Below, in pieces: positions 32,082-41,223 of a stretch of DNA of 64,000 nucleotides. The stretch's first letter is position 1. Each line of letters opens with the position of its first letter. The DNA comes from Thalassospira marina (lineage in GTDB: Bacteria; Pseudomonadota; Alphaproteobacteria; Rhodospirillales; Thalassospiraceae), in assembly GCF_002844375.1 (NCBI RefSeq), contig NZ_CP024199.1:570001-634000 (forward strand). The letters are read 5' to 3'. The position numbers and the translations under genes are program-made. The notes under the pieces were generated by a model. It was not told the origin of the DNA, did no database searches, and saw nothing but the letters and a program-made list of their open reading frames with translations.

Positions 32082-33119
32082 ATGGAATTGCGCTGGTTTG
32101 AAGATTACATCGCCCTGGCTGACTGCCTGAATTTTTCGCGCGCCGCCCAGCAACGCAACATTACCCAGCCCGCCTTCAGCCGGCGTATTCGCGCGCTTGA
32201 GACCTGGGTAGGCACGCCTTTGTTTGAACGGACCACCCATGATGTGTCGTTAACACCTGCCGGTATCCATTTTCGCAATCAGGCCGAAGCCCTGACCCGT
32301 TCCATCCTGCAATTGCAGCGCGAGACTTGCGAGGTCGCGGGGCAAAAACAGGCGGTCATTGGTTTGGCGGCCACCCATGCCCTGTCCTTTACCTTTTTTC
32401 CCAAATGGATGCAGGAAATGGGCCGGGTGATGCCGCTGGGAACGCTTAACCTGATATCGGACAGCATGCAGGCCTGCGAACAGGTGATGTTGCGTGGCGA
32501 TGCCCCGTTTTTGCTCGCACATTTCCATGCCAGCATGCAAAGCAACCTGCCTGCCGGGCAGTTCAAAAGCATTGTGATCGGCAAGGATCGCCTGGTGCCC
32601 CTTTGCACCCCCGATTTTGCCCGAAAGGCGGGTTTGAGCAGCGGGGATATCTCTGCGGATGTCTCCGGGGATATCACGGGCGATGATGCGGAACTTGCGG
32701 TACGGAACGCTTTGCCCGTTGCTGAAAACACTGGTGGGCAGGGAAAACGGCAGGATCAGGATCAGGTGCAGGATCAGGAAATTTCCTGGCTTGCTTATCG
32801 CCGGGAATCCGGGCTTGGCCGCATCATAAAGGCGCATTGGGCCAAACGGGCGCCATCCTTTACCCTGCGGGAAAGTTTTACATCGCATTTGGCCGCAACG
32901 CTGCAATCCATGGCAGGGTCTGGTGCCGGGGTGGCGTGGCTGCCCGAAACGCTGGCAATGGCCGATATGGCCGAAGGCAAACTGGTGCCATTTGGCGGGG
33001 CGGAATTGATTATTCCCATCGAAATCCGCCTGTTTCGCCCGGTCGCCCGCCAAAGCCCAATGATCGAGGAATTCTGGCGAATGGCCAGCCAGACCATGCA
33101 GGAAAAGGTGCTGGATTAA
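32082..33119 (+). CDS. LysR-family regulator, divergent from tarD
   Basis: The protein has 345 residues, longer than the usual 300. The N-terminal HTH is clear: LNFSRAAQQRNITQPAFSRRIRALE, then VGTPLFERTTHDVSLTPAG. The effector domain begins near residue 90. The extra length comes from a hydrophilic insert at about residues 185-235 containing Asp-rich and QDQDQVQDQE sequence. That stretch is encoded by near-tandem CAGGAT hexamers and is probably a surface loop. The divergent pairing with tarD suggests it activates tartrate dehydration in response to tartrate, which is inferred. Confidence 0.88.
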   Translation: MELRWFEDYIALADCLNFSRAAQQRNITQPAFSRRIRALETWVGTPLFERTTHDVSLTPAGIHFRNQAEALTRSILQLQRETCEVAGQKQAVIGLAATHALSFTFFPKWMQEMGRVMPLGTLNLISDSMQACEQVMLRGDAPFLLAHFHASMQSNLPAGQFKSIVIGKDRLVPLCTPDFARKAGLSSGDISADVSGDITGDDAELAVRNALPVAENTGGQGKRQDQDQVQDQEISWLAYRRESGLGRIIKAHWAKRAPSFTLRESFTSHLAATLQSMAGSGAGVAWLPETLAMADMAEGKLVPFGGAELIIPIEIRLFRPVARQSPMIEEFWRMASQTMQEKVLD

Positions 33120-33150
33120 GGTTTTGGCTTGCAGGTGTAAAGGCGGGGCA

Positions 33151-33175
33151 GGCAGTGACCAATAAGGTCACTGCC
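33151..33175. terminator. Hairpin between convergent LysR and ttuC-like genes
   Basis: GGCAGTGACC and GGTCACTGCC form a perfect 10-bp stem with a five-base loop, located in the 64 bases between two convergent stops. There is no clear T run on either side, so terminator function is probable but not certain. Confidence 0.5.
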
Positions 33176-33183
33176 GGTAAGCT

Positions 33184-34260
33184 TTAGGCCGAAACTGCAT
33201 CGGCAATGGCTTTGCCACAGGTGATGGTATCGGCTTTGCCGCCAAGATCGCGGGTGCGCAGGTTTTCATCAACCAGCACGGTTTCAATGGCGCGCAGGAT
33301 GGCATCATGGGCATCGGAATACCCCAGATGGTCCAGCATCATTGCCCCGGCCCAGATCTGGCCAATCGGGTTGGCAATGCCCTGACCGGCAATGTCCGGG
33401 GCCGAACCATGGACCGGCTCGAACAGGGACGGGAATTTGCCTTCCGGGTTGATATTGCCTGATGGCGCAATGCCAATGGTGCCGGTGCAAGCCGGGCCAA
33501 GGTCGGACAGGATATCGCCAAACAGGTTGGAGGCGACAACCACATCAAAGCGGTCCGGGTTCAGCACGAAATGGGCGGTCAGAATATCGATATGGTATTT
33601 GTCCCAGGTGATATCGGGATAGTTTTTTGCCATTTCGACAACGCGTTCATCCCAGTAGGGCATGGTAATGGCGATGCCGTTGGATTTGGTTGCCGATGTC
33701 AGGCGTTTGCGCGGGCGTTTTTGCGCCAGATCGAAGGCATATTTCAGGATGCGGTCAACACCGGTGCGGGTCATTACGGTTTCCTGCAGCACCACTTCGC
33801 GGTCCGTGCCGGGGAACATTTTGCCGCCAACCGATGAATATTCGCCTTCGGTGTTTTCGCGCACCACGTAAAAATCGATATCACCGGGTTTGCGACCCGC
33901 CAGCGGCGAGGGCACACCGGGCATCAAACGGGCCGGGCGCAGGCTGACATACTGGTCAAATTCACGACGAAACTGGATCAGCGATCCCCACAGCGAAATA
34001 TGGTCCGGCACAGTGGCAGGCCAGCCAACCGCGCCATAGAAAATGGCATCGTGATTACCGACCTGGTCTTTCCAGTCATCGGGCATCATCTGGCCGTGTT
34101 TCAGGTAATAATCGCAGCTTGAAAAATCGAAATCATCGAATTGCAGGCTGATATTAAAGGCTTTTGCCGCAGCTTCGAGAACGCGAACGCCTTCGGGTGC
34201 CACTTCCTTGCCAATCCCGTCGCCGGGGATGACCGCTATTTTGTGTGTCTTCTGCGACAT
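33184..34260 (-). CDS. Tartrate dehydrogenase/D-malate dehydrogenase family protein (copy 1)
   Basis: This 358-residue enzyme belongs to the isocitrate/isopropylmalate dehydrogenase family, which uses NAD and a divalent metal to oxidise and often decarboxylate 2-hydroxy acids. Landmarks are IAVIPGDGIGKEV, DAIFYGAVGWPATVPDH, SLRPARLMPGV, FYVVRENTEGEYSSVGG, TSATKSNG and FEPVHGSAPDIAGQGIANPIG. The sequence and context favour TtuC/tartrate dehydrogenase rather than LeuB or Icd. It is the last gene of a five-gene minus-strand operon after ttuD, and it has a paralogue at 35771. The two may handle different tartrate stereoisomers or D-malate. Confidence 0.9.
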   Translation of the reverse strand: MSQKTHKIAVIPGDGIGKEVAPEGVRVLEAAAKAFNISLQFDDFDFSSCDYYLKHGQMMPDDWKDQVGNHDAIFYGAVGWPATVPDHISLWGSLIQFRREFDQYVSLRPARLMPGVPSPLAGRKPGDIDFYVVRENTEGEYSSVGGKMFPGTDREVVLQETVMTRTGVDRILKYAFDLAQKRPRKRLTSATKSNGIAITMPYWDERVVEMAKNYPDITWDKYHIDILTAHFVLNPDRFDVVVASNLFGDILSDLGPACTGTIGIAPSGNINPEGKFPSLFEPVHGSAPDIAGQGIANPIGQIWAGAMMLDHLGYSDAHDAILRAIETVLVDENLRTRDLGGKADTITCGKAIADAVSA

Positions 34261-34371
34261 GGGGGTCTTTCCTGTCTGTTCTATCGGTGTTGGTTGTCGG
34301 TCGGTGTCGGTGGGTGTGGATTATAAATTTTGTTTTTCAAAGGGTTAAATGCGATGCCGGGCGGGTTTGGT

Positions 34372-35649
34372 TTATGTCACCAGGATCGCGCGAAAATCAT
34401 TCACATTGGTCAGCGTCGGGCCGGTGATGATACTGTCGCCCAGTTTTTCAAAAAAGCCATGTGCGTTATTGTCGGCCAATTCATTGCCAATATTCATACC
34501 GGCTTTTTCGGCGCGCGCGATTGTATCGGGCACGATAAAAGCGCCTGCGATTTCTTCGAGCCCGTCAATACCATCGGTATCACCGGCAATGGCATAAATG
34601 CCTTTTTCGCCTTTCAGGGCATGGGCCAGTGCCAGCAAAAATTCGACATTGCGACCACCGCGCCCCTGGCCACGAATGGTTACGGTTGTTTCCCCGCCCG
34701 AAAGCAAAATACAGGGCCGGGCAAAAGGTTGGCCGTGATGGCGTATTTGCAGGGCGATGCCTGCCATCACACGGGCAACATCGCGGGCCTCGCCTTCAAT
34801 GCGGTCCCCCAGAATATGGGCGGAAATACCATTTTGCTGGCATATATCGGCAGCAGCCTGCAGGGCCATTTGTGGTGTGGCGATCATTTCGCTGGTGACA
34901 GTGGCAAGGCGGGCATCACCGGGTTTGATGGTTTCGCCGGTTTTGTTTTGCAGCACCGATAAAATCGACGTTGCCGGGGCAATGCCGTATCGCTGCAAAA
35001 TGGCCAATGCATCATCGCAGGTGGTGGGATCAGCACAGGTGGGGCCGGATGCGATATCGAGGAAATCATCGCCTGGCACATCGGAAATCGCAAACATGTG
35101 CACCTGTGCGGGAAAGCACATTGCCGCCAGTTTGCCGCCCTTTACCTGCGAAATATGGCGGCGCACGCAATTCATTTCCGAAATGCTGGCCCCGGATTTT
35201 AGAAGTTTCTGGTTCAGCTCCTGTTTTTCGCCAAGGGTGATGGGCGCAACAGGCTTTACCAGCAGGGCCGACCCACCGCCTGATATCAGGCAAATGACCC
35301 TGTCTTCAGCCGACAGGCCCGTAACGGCATCCATCAACTGGCCGGTTGCTTCCATGCCGGCGGCATCAGGCACCGGGTGGGCAGCAGACAGGACCCGAAT
35401 GCGCGAGGTGGGAACCTCGTGACCATAACGTGTGATAACAATGCCGGAATAATCGCCCTGATTACCCCAATGGTCTTCAAGGGCGGCAGCCATGGCGGCG
35501 GCTGCCTTGCCCGCCCCGATTACAACCGTTTTGCCCCTGGCCGACAAGGGCGGCAGGGACGGGGGCAGGCAGAATGCCGGGTCCGCCGCCCTGATTGCCG
35601 CGCGAAACAAAACGTCCAGAAAGTGACGAATGTCATGGGAGGATGACAT
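34372..35649 (-). CDS. ttuD: Hydroxypyruvate reductase/glycerate 2-kinase family protein (TtuD-like)
   Basis: The protein has 425 residues with the DUF4147 N-terminal domain (FLDVLFRAAIRAADP, VVIGAGKAAAAMA, DRVICLISGGGSALL) and the C-terminal MOFRL domain (PCILLSGGETTVTIRG, AIAGDTDGIDG). In tartrate operons TtuD is described as hydroxypyruvate reductase, while close relatives are glycerate 2-kinases, so the name follows context. Either activity would carry tartrate-derived C3 intermediates toward glycerate metabolism. I start at the ATG at 35649 because MSSSHDIRHFLDVLF fits the family N-terminus. An ATG at 35694 is also possible, and neither has a strong ribosome site. It lies between the two dehydrogenase paralogues. 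Confidence 0.86.
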   Translation of the reverse strand: MSSSHDIRHFLDVLFRAAIRAADPAFCLPPSLPPLSARGKTVVIGAGKAAAAMAAALEDHWGNQGDYSGIVITRYGHEVPTSRIRVLSAAHPVPDAAGMEATGQLMDAVTGLSAEDRVICLISGGGSALLVKPVAPITLGEKQELNQKLLKSGASISEMNCVRRHISQVKGGKLAAMCFPAQVHMFAISDVPGDDFLDIASGPTCADPTTCDDALAILQRYGIAPATSILSVLQNKTGETIKPGDARLATVTSEMIATPQMALQAAADICQQNGISAHILGDRIEGEARDVARVMAGIALQIRHHGQPFARPCILLSGGETTVTIRGQGRGGRNVEFLLALAHALKGEKGIYAIAGDTDGIDGLEEIAGAFIVPDTIARAEKAGMNIGNELADNNAHGFFEKLGDSIITGPTLTNVNDFRAILVT

Positions 35650-35770
35650 ATCGTAACCGTTTGTTTTTTCAGCAAATGTAAAAGGCGGTGTCATCGATAT
35701 TCTGCCTGCGGTCCTGTTGCGGTTTTGGGTGGTCCAGGGTGGTTTATATGTAGTTGATGTTGATGTGCCG

Positions 35771-36847
35771 TTAGCTGTTATCGCCCTTGATGGCTTCAAG
35801 GACCGCATCCGTCACCTCGCGCGTGGTGGCCTTGCCGCCCAGATCGGGGCTGTGCAGGTCGGGGTTGGCGGTGACCCGCTCAATCGCGCGCATCAGGCGG
35901 TCAGCCGCGTGCTGTTCGCCGAGATGTTCCAGCATCATCACCGCGCTCCAGAATGTTGCGACGGGGTTGGCAATGCCCTGGCCGGTAATATCAAATGCCG
36001 ACCCGTGAATGGGTTCAAACATCGAGGGGAATTTGCGTTCCGGGTTCAGGTTGGCGGTGGGGGCAATACCCAGCGACCCTGCCAGTGCCGCCGCCAGATC
36101 GGACAGGATATCGGCATGCAGGTTGGTGGCAACGATGGTATCGATGCTTTGCGGTTTCAGGGTCATGCGCATGGTCATGGCATCGACCAGCATTTTATCC
36201 CATTCCACATCGGGATATTCGCGGGCGACCTCGGCAGCGATTTCATCCCACATCACCATGCCGTTGCGCTGGGCATTGGATTTGGTGACCACGGTCAGTT
36301 TCTTGCGCGGGCGGGACTGGGCCAGTTCAAAGGCAAACCGCATGATGCGGGTAACACCGGCCCGGGTGAAAATCGATACTTCGGTGGCGACTTCTTCGGG
36401 CAGGCCAACATGGGAACGCCCGCCCTGGCCTGCATATTCGCCTTCGGAATTTTCGCGCACGATAACCCAGTCCAGGTCGCCTTCCTTGACATTGCGAAGG
36501 GGGCCTTGAATGCCCGGTAAAATGCGGGTCGGGCGGACATTGGCGTATTGGTCAAACGGCTGGCAAATCGCCAGGCGCAGGCCCCACAGCGTGACATGGT
36601 CGGGCACATCGGGCGCACCAACGGCGCCAAAATAAATGGCATCGTGGTTTTCAATCTGGCTGCGGCCATCAGCTGGCATCATGATGCCGTGCTGTTTGTA
36701 ATAATCCGACCCCCAGTCGAAATGATCGAAGGTAATTTCAAAACCGCCGTCGCGCTGTGCCAGGCAGGATAAAACCTCGGTTCCGGCCGCGATAACCTCT
36801 TTACCGATCCCGTCCCCGGGGATGGCAGCGATACGATAATTCTTCAT
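35771..36847 (-). CDS. Tartrate dehydrogenase/D-malate dehydrogenase family protein (copy 2)
   Basis: This 358-residue paralogue of the protein at 33184 has the same landmarks: IAAIPGDGIGKEV, DAIYFGAVGAPDVPDH, RPTRILPGI, WVIVRENSEGEYAGQGG, FEPIHGSAFDITGQGIANPV. Differences around the substrate loop suggest a different preferred acid. The frame is open upstream to 37102, but MKNYRIAAIPGDG at 36847 is the evident start. It sits 50 bases after the transporter gene on the same strand and precedes ttuD, so it is part of the tartrate operon. It could instead be a D-malate dehydrogenase. Confidence 0.9.
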   Translation of the reverse strand: MKNYRIAAIPGDGIGKEVIAAGTEVLSCLAQRDGGFEITFDHFDWGSDYYKQHGIMMPADGRSQIENHDAIYFGAVGAPDVPDHVTLWGLRLAICQPFDQYANVRPTRILPGIQGPLRNVKEGDLDWVIVRENSEGEYAGQGGRSHVGLPEEVATEVSIFTRAGVTRIMRFAFELAQSRPRKKLTVVTKSNAQRNGMVMWDEIAAEVAREYPDVEWDKMLVDAMTMRMTLKPQSIDTIVATNLHADILSDLAAALAGSLGIAPTANLNPERKFPSMFEPIHGSAFDITGQGIANPVATFWSAVMMLEHLGEQHAADRLMRAIERVTANPDLHSPDLGGKATTREVTDAVLEAIKGDNS

Positions 36848-36897
36848 GTCTGGTCTCTTGTGTTTGCTGTGTTTTGGTTTTGAAAGGCTGGCGCTGC

Positions 36898-38958
36898 CTA
36901 GAACAGAATTCCCTGTGGCATGCGGATCAGCAGGATTTCGGCCATCAGGAAGTACATTGCACTGACAATGACACAGCCTGACAGCAGGTGAATGACGATG
37001 CCGCGCGCAGGCAGGCCGTCGTAATTGGCAATCGCGATCAGGGCGAAAAAGGCGATGATGCCCGCCGCCAGAAACCCGATAAAGGGAATGGCGGCAATCC
37101 AAAGGCCCATCGCCACAATCAGGCCGATGCGACGCGGTGTTGATTCAGAGCCTGATTTCGATCCTGATTCCGACCCCGGCGCGCCATTGGTGGTTTTAAC
37201 CGCGGGTTTGCGCAGGATATTGATCAGAACGAAAATGGCGGCAAAGGCGATTAAGGCCGAGGCAATGGTGGTTGGAAAGACCGAACCCATCGGCGTCATG
37301 GAAGGTGTTTGCGACAGCGCCCAGGCGCAAATCACGATCAGGATCACGGCAACAAGGGTGCCTGCCATGTCACGTGGTTGCGAGAGAAGGCCGGTTTTGG
37401 GAATGGTCGCGGATGCCTGTGCATCGCCCATAATGTCGCGGCCGGGGTTTTCTGCCGCCTGTTTTGCCAGTTCGCGGTTCTTTTTGCGATGGGCGTAAAA
37501 CGGATAGAGCAGGGTGAAAACGGCCAGCGCGATGATGCCCAGGCTGATGGGGCGACCAAAAAACATGGTGGCAATTTCGCTGCGGGCATTGCCGATAAGA
37601 TAGGATTGCACAAATCCCTGTTCGGCGATCTGACCCAGAACCAGGCCCAGAACGATGGGCGAGGGGGCAAAACCACAGCGGTTCAAAATCCAGCCGACAA
37701 TGCCCAGCCCGAACATCATTTGCACATCGTGGATGTTGCTGTGAATGGCAAAGCTGCCAATGATGGTCAGGAAGGCGATGGTCGGGACCAGCATGGTTTT
37801 CGGGATCGATGCGATGGATTTATAGGCATAGCGCCCGATCAGCAAACCGGCTGGCAACATCAGAAGCGTTGCAATCAAAAGCCCGAAAATGAAGGTGTAA
37901 ACAATTTCGCCCTGCTGGGTAAAAAGGGTCGGGCCGATTTTGATGCCCTGCACCAGCAACGCCCCGAGAATAATGGCATCGGGCGGGGTGCCGGGAATGC
38001 CCAGAACCAGTGTTGGAATAAACCCGCCGCCAACCGTGGCATTATTGGCCGTTTCGGTGGCGATAACGCCATCAGGTGCGCCTTTGCCAAACTGTTCGGG
38101 GGTTTTGGATGACCGGCGCGCTTCGGAATAGGAAACCAGCCCGGCAACCGACCCGCCCGCACCGGGCAGAACACCAATTACCGTTCCCAGGATCGAGCTT
38201 CGGATTACGTTGAATTTGCTGTTCCAGGCAATGCCCAGGGCCTCGAACAGGCGAATGCCGCGATTGCCGTCTTCGATTTTCAGATGCGGGTCGCGGGTTG
38301 CGACCAGATCAATCAGAACCGGGATGCAGTAAAGGCCGATCAGGGCGGAAACAATGTCAAAGCCGCCCAGCAGAATCTGGCTGTTCATGGTGAAGCGCAG
38401 ATCACCACCAACAACGGCAACCCCGACCATGGCCAGCATCAGGCCAAGGCAGCCACCCATAAGGCCCTTTAAGGTATTGCCAACCGAGAGGGCGGAAATC
38501 AGGGTCAGGCCGAACATGGCCAGCCAGAAATATTCGGGCGGCCCAAAGGCCAGCGCGATTTTTGCCAGCGGTGGCGATAACAGCAGCAGAAACACACCCC
38601 CGACAAGACCGCCAAAGACAGAAGATAGCGTTGCCAGTGTTACTGCAAGGCTGCCATCGCCACGTTTGGCCATCGGGAACCCGTCAAAGGTTGTGGCAAT
38701 TGCCGACGGGGTGCCCGGTGTATTGACCAGAATGGCGGCAAAGGCACCGCCATAAATGGCACCGGTATAGATCGCGCCCAGCGCAATCAGCCCGGTGGCA
38801 GGATCCATGGTAAAGGTAAACGGGACCAGTACGGCCACCGCCATGGTGGCGGATAATCCCGGCAATGCCCCAATGACAGTGCCCAGAATCACGCCGCCCA
38901 GCGCCATGAGAATATTGAGCGGCGTTAGCGCGCTTAACAGATAGCCAAGCAATTCCAT
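36898..38958 (-). CDS. Fused TctA-TctB tripartite tricarboxylate transporter membrane protein
   Basis: The protein has 686 residues. About the first 490 are TctA, the large permease with GVILGTVIGALPGLSATMAVAVLVP and the repeated LGTVIGVLPGAGGSVAGLVSY signature. The last 150 or so are a TctB-like four-helix unit (GTLVAVILIVICAWAL, SVFPTTIASALIAFAAIFVLI, ILLIRMPQGILF) that is normally a separate small gene. Inside the TctB part lies a Ser/Gly/Glu-rich loop (ESGSKSGSES, about residues 593-606). The binding protein gene tctC is just upstream, completing a full transporter. The downstream dehydrogenases point to tartrate or a related dicarboxylate as substrate. Confidence 0.9.
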   Translation of the reverse strand: MELLGYLLSALTPLNILMALGGVILGTVIGALPGLSATMAVAVLVPFTFTMDPATGLIALGAIYTGAIYGGAFAAILVNTPGTPSAIATTFDGFPMAKRGDGSLAVTLATLSSVFGGLVGGVFLLLLSPPLAKIALAFGPPEYFWLAMFGLTLISALSVGNTLKGLMGGCLGLMLAMVGVAVVGGDLRFTMNSQILLGGFDIVSALIGLYCIPVLIDLVATRDPHLKIEDGNRGIRLFEALGIAWNSKFNVIRSSILGTVIGVLPGAGGSVAGLVSYSEARRSSKTPEQFGKGAPDGVIATETANNATVGGGFIPTLVLGIPGTPPDAIILGALLVQGIKIGPTLFTQQGEIVYTFIFGLLIATLLMLPAGLLIGRYAYKSIASIPKTMLVPTIAFLTIIGSFAIHSNIHDVQMMFGLGIVGWILNRCGFAPSPIVLGLVLGQIAEQGFVQSYLIGNARSEIATMFFGRPISLGIIALAVFTLLYPFYAHRKKNRELAKQAAENPGRDIMGDAQASATIPKTGLLSQPRDMAGTLVAVILIVICAWALSQTPSMTPMGSVFPTTIASALIAFAAIFVLINILRKPAVKTTNGAPGSESGSKSGSESTPRRIGLIVAMGLWIAAIPFIGFLAAGIIAFFALIAIANYDGLPARGIVIHLLSGCVIVSAMYFLMAEILLIRMPQGILF

Positions 38959-38991
38959 GTTGGTGGTTCTCCCTGATCCCGTTTCTTTTTA

Positions 38992-39939
38992 TCAGCGGTT
39001 GGCGATGCCGAGTTTTTCGCCGATTGCGCGGTATTCTTTTTTCTTTTGCGCAACAAAATCAGCCATTTTGCTGTAGGGCACGTCGGTCAGCACAAAACCG
39101 GCATCTTCCATCTTTTTGATGAATTCCGGGTTCTGGTTGATTTTGGTGACGATGTCCGAAAGCTTCTGGCGCACGTCTTCGGGGGTGGATTTGGGCACGG
39201 CAATGCCGCGATAAGCACCACCAACCAGGTCAAACCCCAGTTCCTTGAAGGTCGGAACATCGGGGAAGGCCTTGACGCGTTCTTCGGAGGCCACGGCAAG
39301 CATGCGCATGCCATCACCGTTATTCACACCTGATGTGACATAGTTGAAACCAGCCGTTACCTGGCTGCCAAGAATGGCGGTAACAGCCGGGCCGGTGCCA
39401 CTGAAGGGGATATAGGTGGTGGTGATGCCAGCAAGGTCGTCAAACTGGGTCTGGCCGATCTGGTTGGCGGAATTGGACCCCGAACCACTGAACGTCACCA
39501 TGCCGGGATTGGCCTTGGCATAGTCGATCAGTTGCTGAAGATTTTGAAATTCGCTGTCTTTGGGAACGAAAAGGGCATTGGGCGTATAGTGAAAATAGTT
39601 CACGGCCACCAGGTCGTCGGTTTCATAGCCGACATCCTTTTCCATTGGCTGCAACACGGTGTGGGGCAGGTTGATGCCCATCAGGGTGTAGCCGTCACCA
39701 TCCATGGAATTAAGCTGTGACCAGGCCTGTGCGCCACCGGCACCGGCCATATATTGAATGACCATTTGCTGGCCGGTGATCTGTTCAAAATAGGGTTGCT
39801 GGAAACGGGCCGAAACATCGGATTCACCGCCCGCATTGAAGGGCAGGATCAGATTGACGGTTTTTTCCGGGTATTGGGCAAAGGCTGGGCCGGCAATCAG
39901 GGTTGCGGCAAAGGCTGCTGCCAGAGCTAGCTTACGCAT
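38992..39939 (-). CDS. tctC: Tripartite tricarboxylate transporter binding protein (TctC/Bug family)
   Basis: This 315-residue periplasmic binding protein has signal peptide MRKLALAAAFAATLIAGPAFAQ, then YPEKTVNLILPFNAGGESDVSAR, the Bug-family opening. MAGAGGAQAW, FSGSGSNSANQIG and FPDVPTFKELGFDLVGGAYRG follow. Bug proteins bind carboxylates through water-mediated contacts. It starts the operon, 33 bases before tctAB, and is divergent from a LysR gene. Tartrate is the likely ligand from context. Confidence 0.92.
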   Translation of the reverse strand: MRKLALAAAFAATLIAGPAFAQYPEKTVNLILPFNAGGESDVSARFQQPYFEQITGQQMVIQYMAGAGGAQAWSQLNSMDGDGYTLMGINLPHTVLQPMEKDVGYETDDLVAVNYFHYTPNALFVPKDSEFQNLQQLIDYAKANPGMVTFSGSGSNSANQIGQTQFDDLAGITTTYIPFSGTGPAVTAILGSQVTAGFNYVTSGVNNGDGMRMLAVASEERVKAFPDVPTFKELGFDLVGGAYRGIAVPKSTPEDVRQKLSDIVTKINQNPEFIKKMEDAGFVLTDVPYSKMADFVAQKKKEYRAIGEKLGIANR

Positions 39940-40201
39940 TGGTATTCCTCCCTAATGATTAAGATCCACACGACGCGCCGTTATTGGCGCAATCGGTGCC
40001 GAAACCGGGGAAAGCATTGTTATTATTGGCGATACCCGGAATACGGAGTCTTCCTCAGTCCATATGCCTGCAGGGCCGGACCCCGGCTGTAGGATGCCGT
40101 TTGCAGGTTCCGGGACTGAATTTGGACCATTGAAGTGTAGATTTATTATTCGTTTAGTATAATTTCTGAATTTGCATTTCATTAAGTCGCTGAGGTTAAT
40201 A
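39940..40201. promoter_or_regulatory. Divergent control region of the tartrate operon
   Basis: 262 bases lie between tctC and the LysR gene. The part next to the LysR gene (40139-40180) is AT-rich. The tctC start has a GGGAGGAAT ribosome site. I see no single convincing LysR dyad. Confidence 0.35.
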
Positions 40202-41119
40202 ATGTCGTCGGATAGTGATTTGGGGTTTTTTGTGTTGCTGGCGCGCAAGGGCAACCTTTCGGCAGCCGCACTGGAATTGAACCTGTCGCCCCCGGCGGTC
40301 AGCAAACGCCTGGCAAAACTGGAAGACAGGCTGGGTGTGCGCCTGATGAACCGCACCACCCGTCGGATCAGCCTGACCAGCGAGGGCGAGGCCTATTTTC
40401 AAAGTGCAATCAAAATCATGCGCGAGATCGAGGATCTGGAGCAGCGCGTGGCAACCGCGCGTGAAAACCCCAAGGGGTTGTTGCGGGTTAACGCGACCTT
40501 TGGTTTCGGGCGGGAATATCTGGCCCCGGTGATTTCGGAATTTTCGCACCTGTATCCCGAGGTTGAGGTGCAGCTGGTGTTAAGCGATGCGCCGATCAAT
40601 CTGGTCGAGGAGGGGTTTGATATTGGCATCTGGTTTGGTGGTTTGCCCAATTCGCGCCTGCGCGCCCGCAAGTTGCAGGATAACCGGCGTTTTTTATGTG
40701 CTGCCCCGTCCTATCTGGCGCGGCATGGGACGCCGCGCACCCTGGCGGATTTAAACGAGCATAACTGCATCATCCTGCGCCAGGATAATGCCAGTTACGA
40801 CCTGTGGCGCCTGCAACGCGGCCAGTATTCCGAAACGGTGCGCGTACATGGCACACTGAGCAGCAATGATGGTGAAATTGCCCTGAAATGGGTGCTGGAC
40901 GGGCACGGCATCATGCTGCGGTCCGAATGGGATATTGTCCGCCATGTGGATGCCAATCGCCTGCGGCTGGTACTGCCGCAATATGCACAGGTAGATGCCG
41001 ATATTTATGCCGTTTATCCCGAACGGCACAATGTTTCGGCCAAGGTGCGCATTTTCATTGATTACCTGTACCGGGAATTGCAGGCGGCACGCAGCGATGA
41101 AAAAGGCGATTTGTCCTAA
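40202..41119 (+). CDS. LysR-family regulator of the tct/ttu operon
   Basis: The protein has 305 residues. The HTH is KGNLSAAALELNLSPPAVSKRLAKLE with VRLMNRTTRRISLTSEG, followed by a CrgA/DmlR-like effector domain (GLLRVNATFGFGREYLAPVISEF). DmlR controls D-malate metabolism in E. coli, so this subgroup fits a tartrate/malate operon. The ATG at 40202 has GAGG at the right distance; a TTG at 40172 does not. It is divergent from tctC. The effector is probably tartrate or malate, which is inferred. Confidence 0.9.
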   Translation: MSSDSDLGFFVLLARKGNLSAAALELNLSPPAVSKRLAKLEDRLGVRLMNRTTRRISLTSEGEAYFQSAIKIMREIEDLEQRVATARENPKGLLRVNATFGFGREYLAPVISEFSHLYPEVEVQLVLSDAPINLVEEGFDIGIWFGGLPNSRLRARKLQDNRRFLCAAPSYLARHGTPRTLADLNEHNCIILRQDNASYDLWRLQRGQYSETVRVHGTLSSNDGEIALKWVLDGHGIMLRSEWDIVRHVDANRLRLVLPQYAQVDADIYAVYPERHNVSAKVRIFIDYLYRELQAARSDEKGDLS

Positions 41120-41155
41120 AACCGTTTGCCGTTTGCCGTTGGTCAGGTGCAGGTT

Positions 41156-41185
41156 GCCGTGCCGTGCCGTGCCGTGCCGTGCCGT
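41156..41185. repeat. Pentanucleotide tandem repeat (GCCGT)6
   Basis: There are six exact copies of GCCGT in the 100 bases between the LysR gene and the convergent kinase gene. The repeat is outside any coding region. Confidence 0.9.
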
Positions 41186-41205
41186 GCTGGGCTGGACTGG
41201 GTGAA

Positions 41206-41223
41206 AGTGAAAGCGCTTTCACT
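41206..41223. terminator. Perfect 18-bp palindrome at the kinase gene end
   Basis: AGTGAAAGC/GCTTTCACT at 41206-41223 overlaps the kinase stop codon (41219-41221). It could be a hairpin that ends transcription or a protein-binding dyad. It lacks a T run and has no loop, so neither is certain. Confidence 0.35.

Noticed and set aside
34757..35422. 221-codon plus-strand frame opposite ttuD
   Set aside because: ttuD domains are clear on the minus strand. The plus frame has no start context or family.
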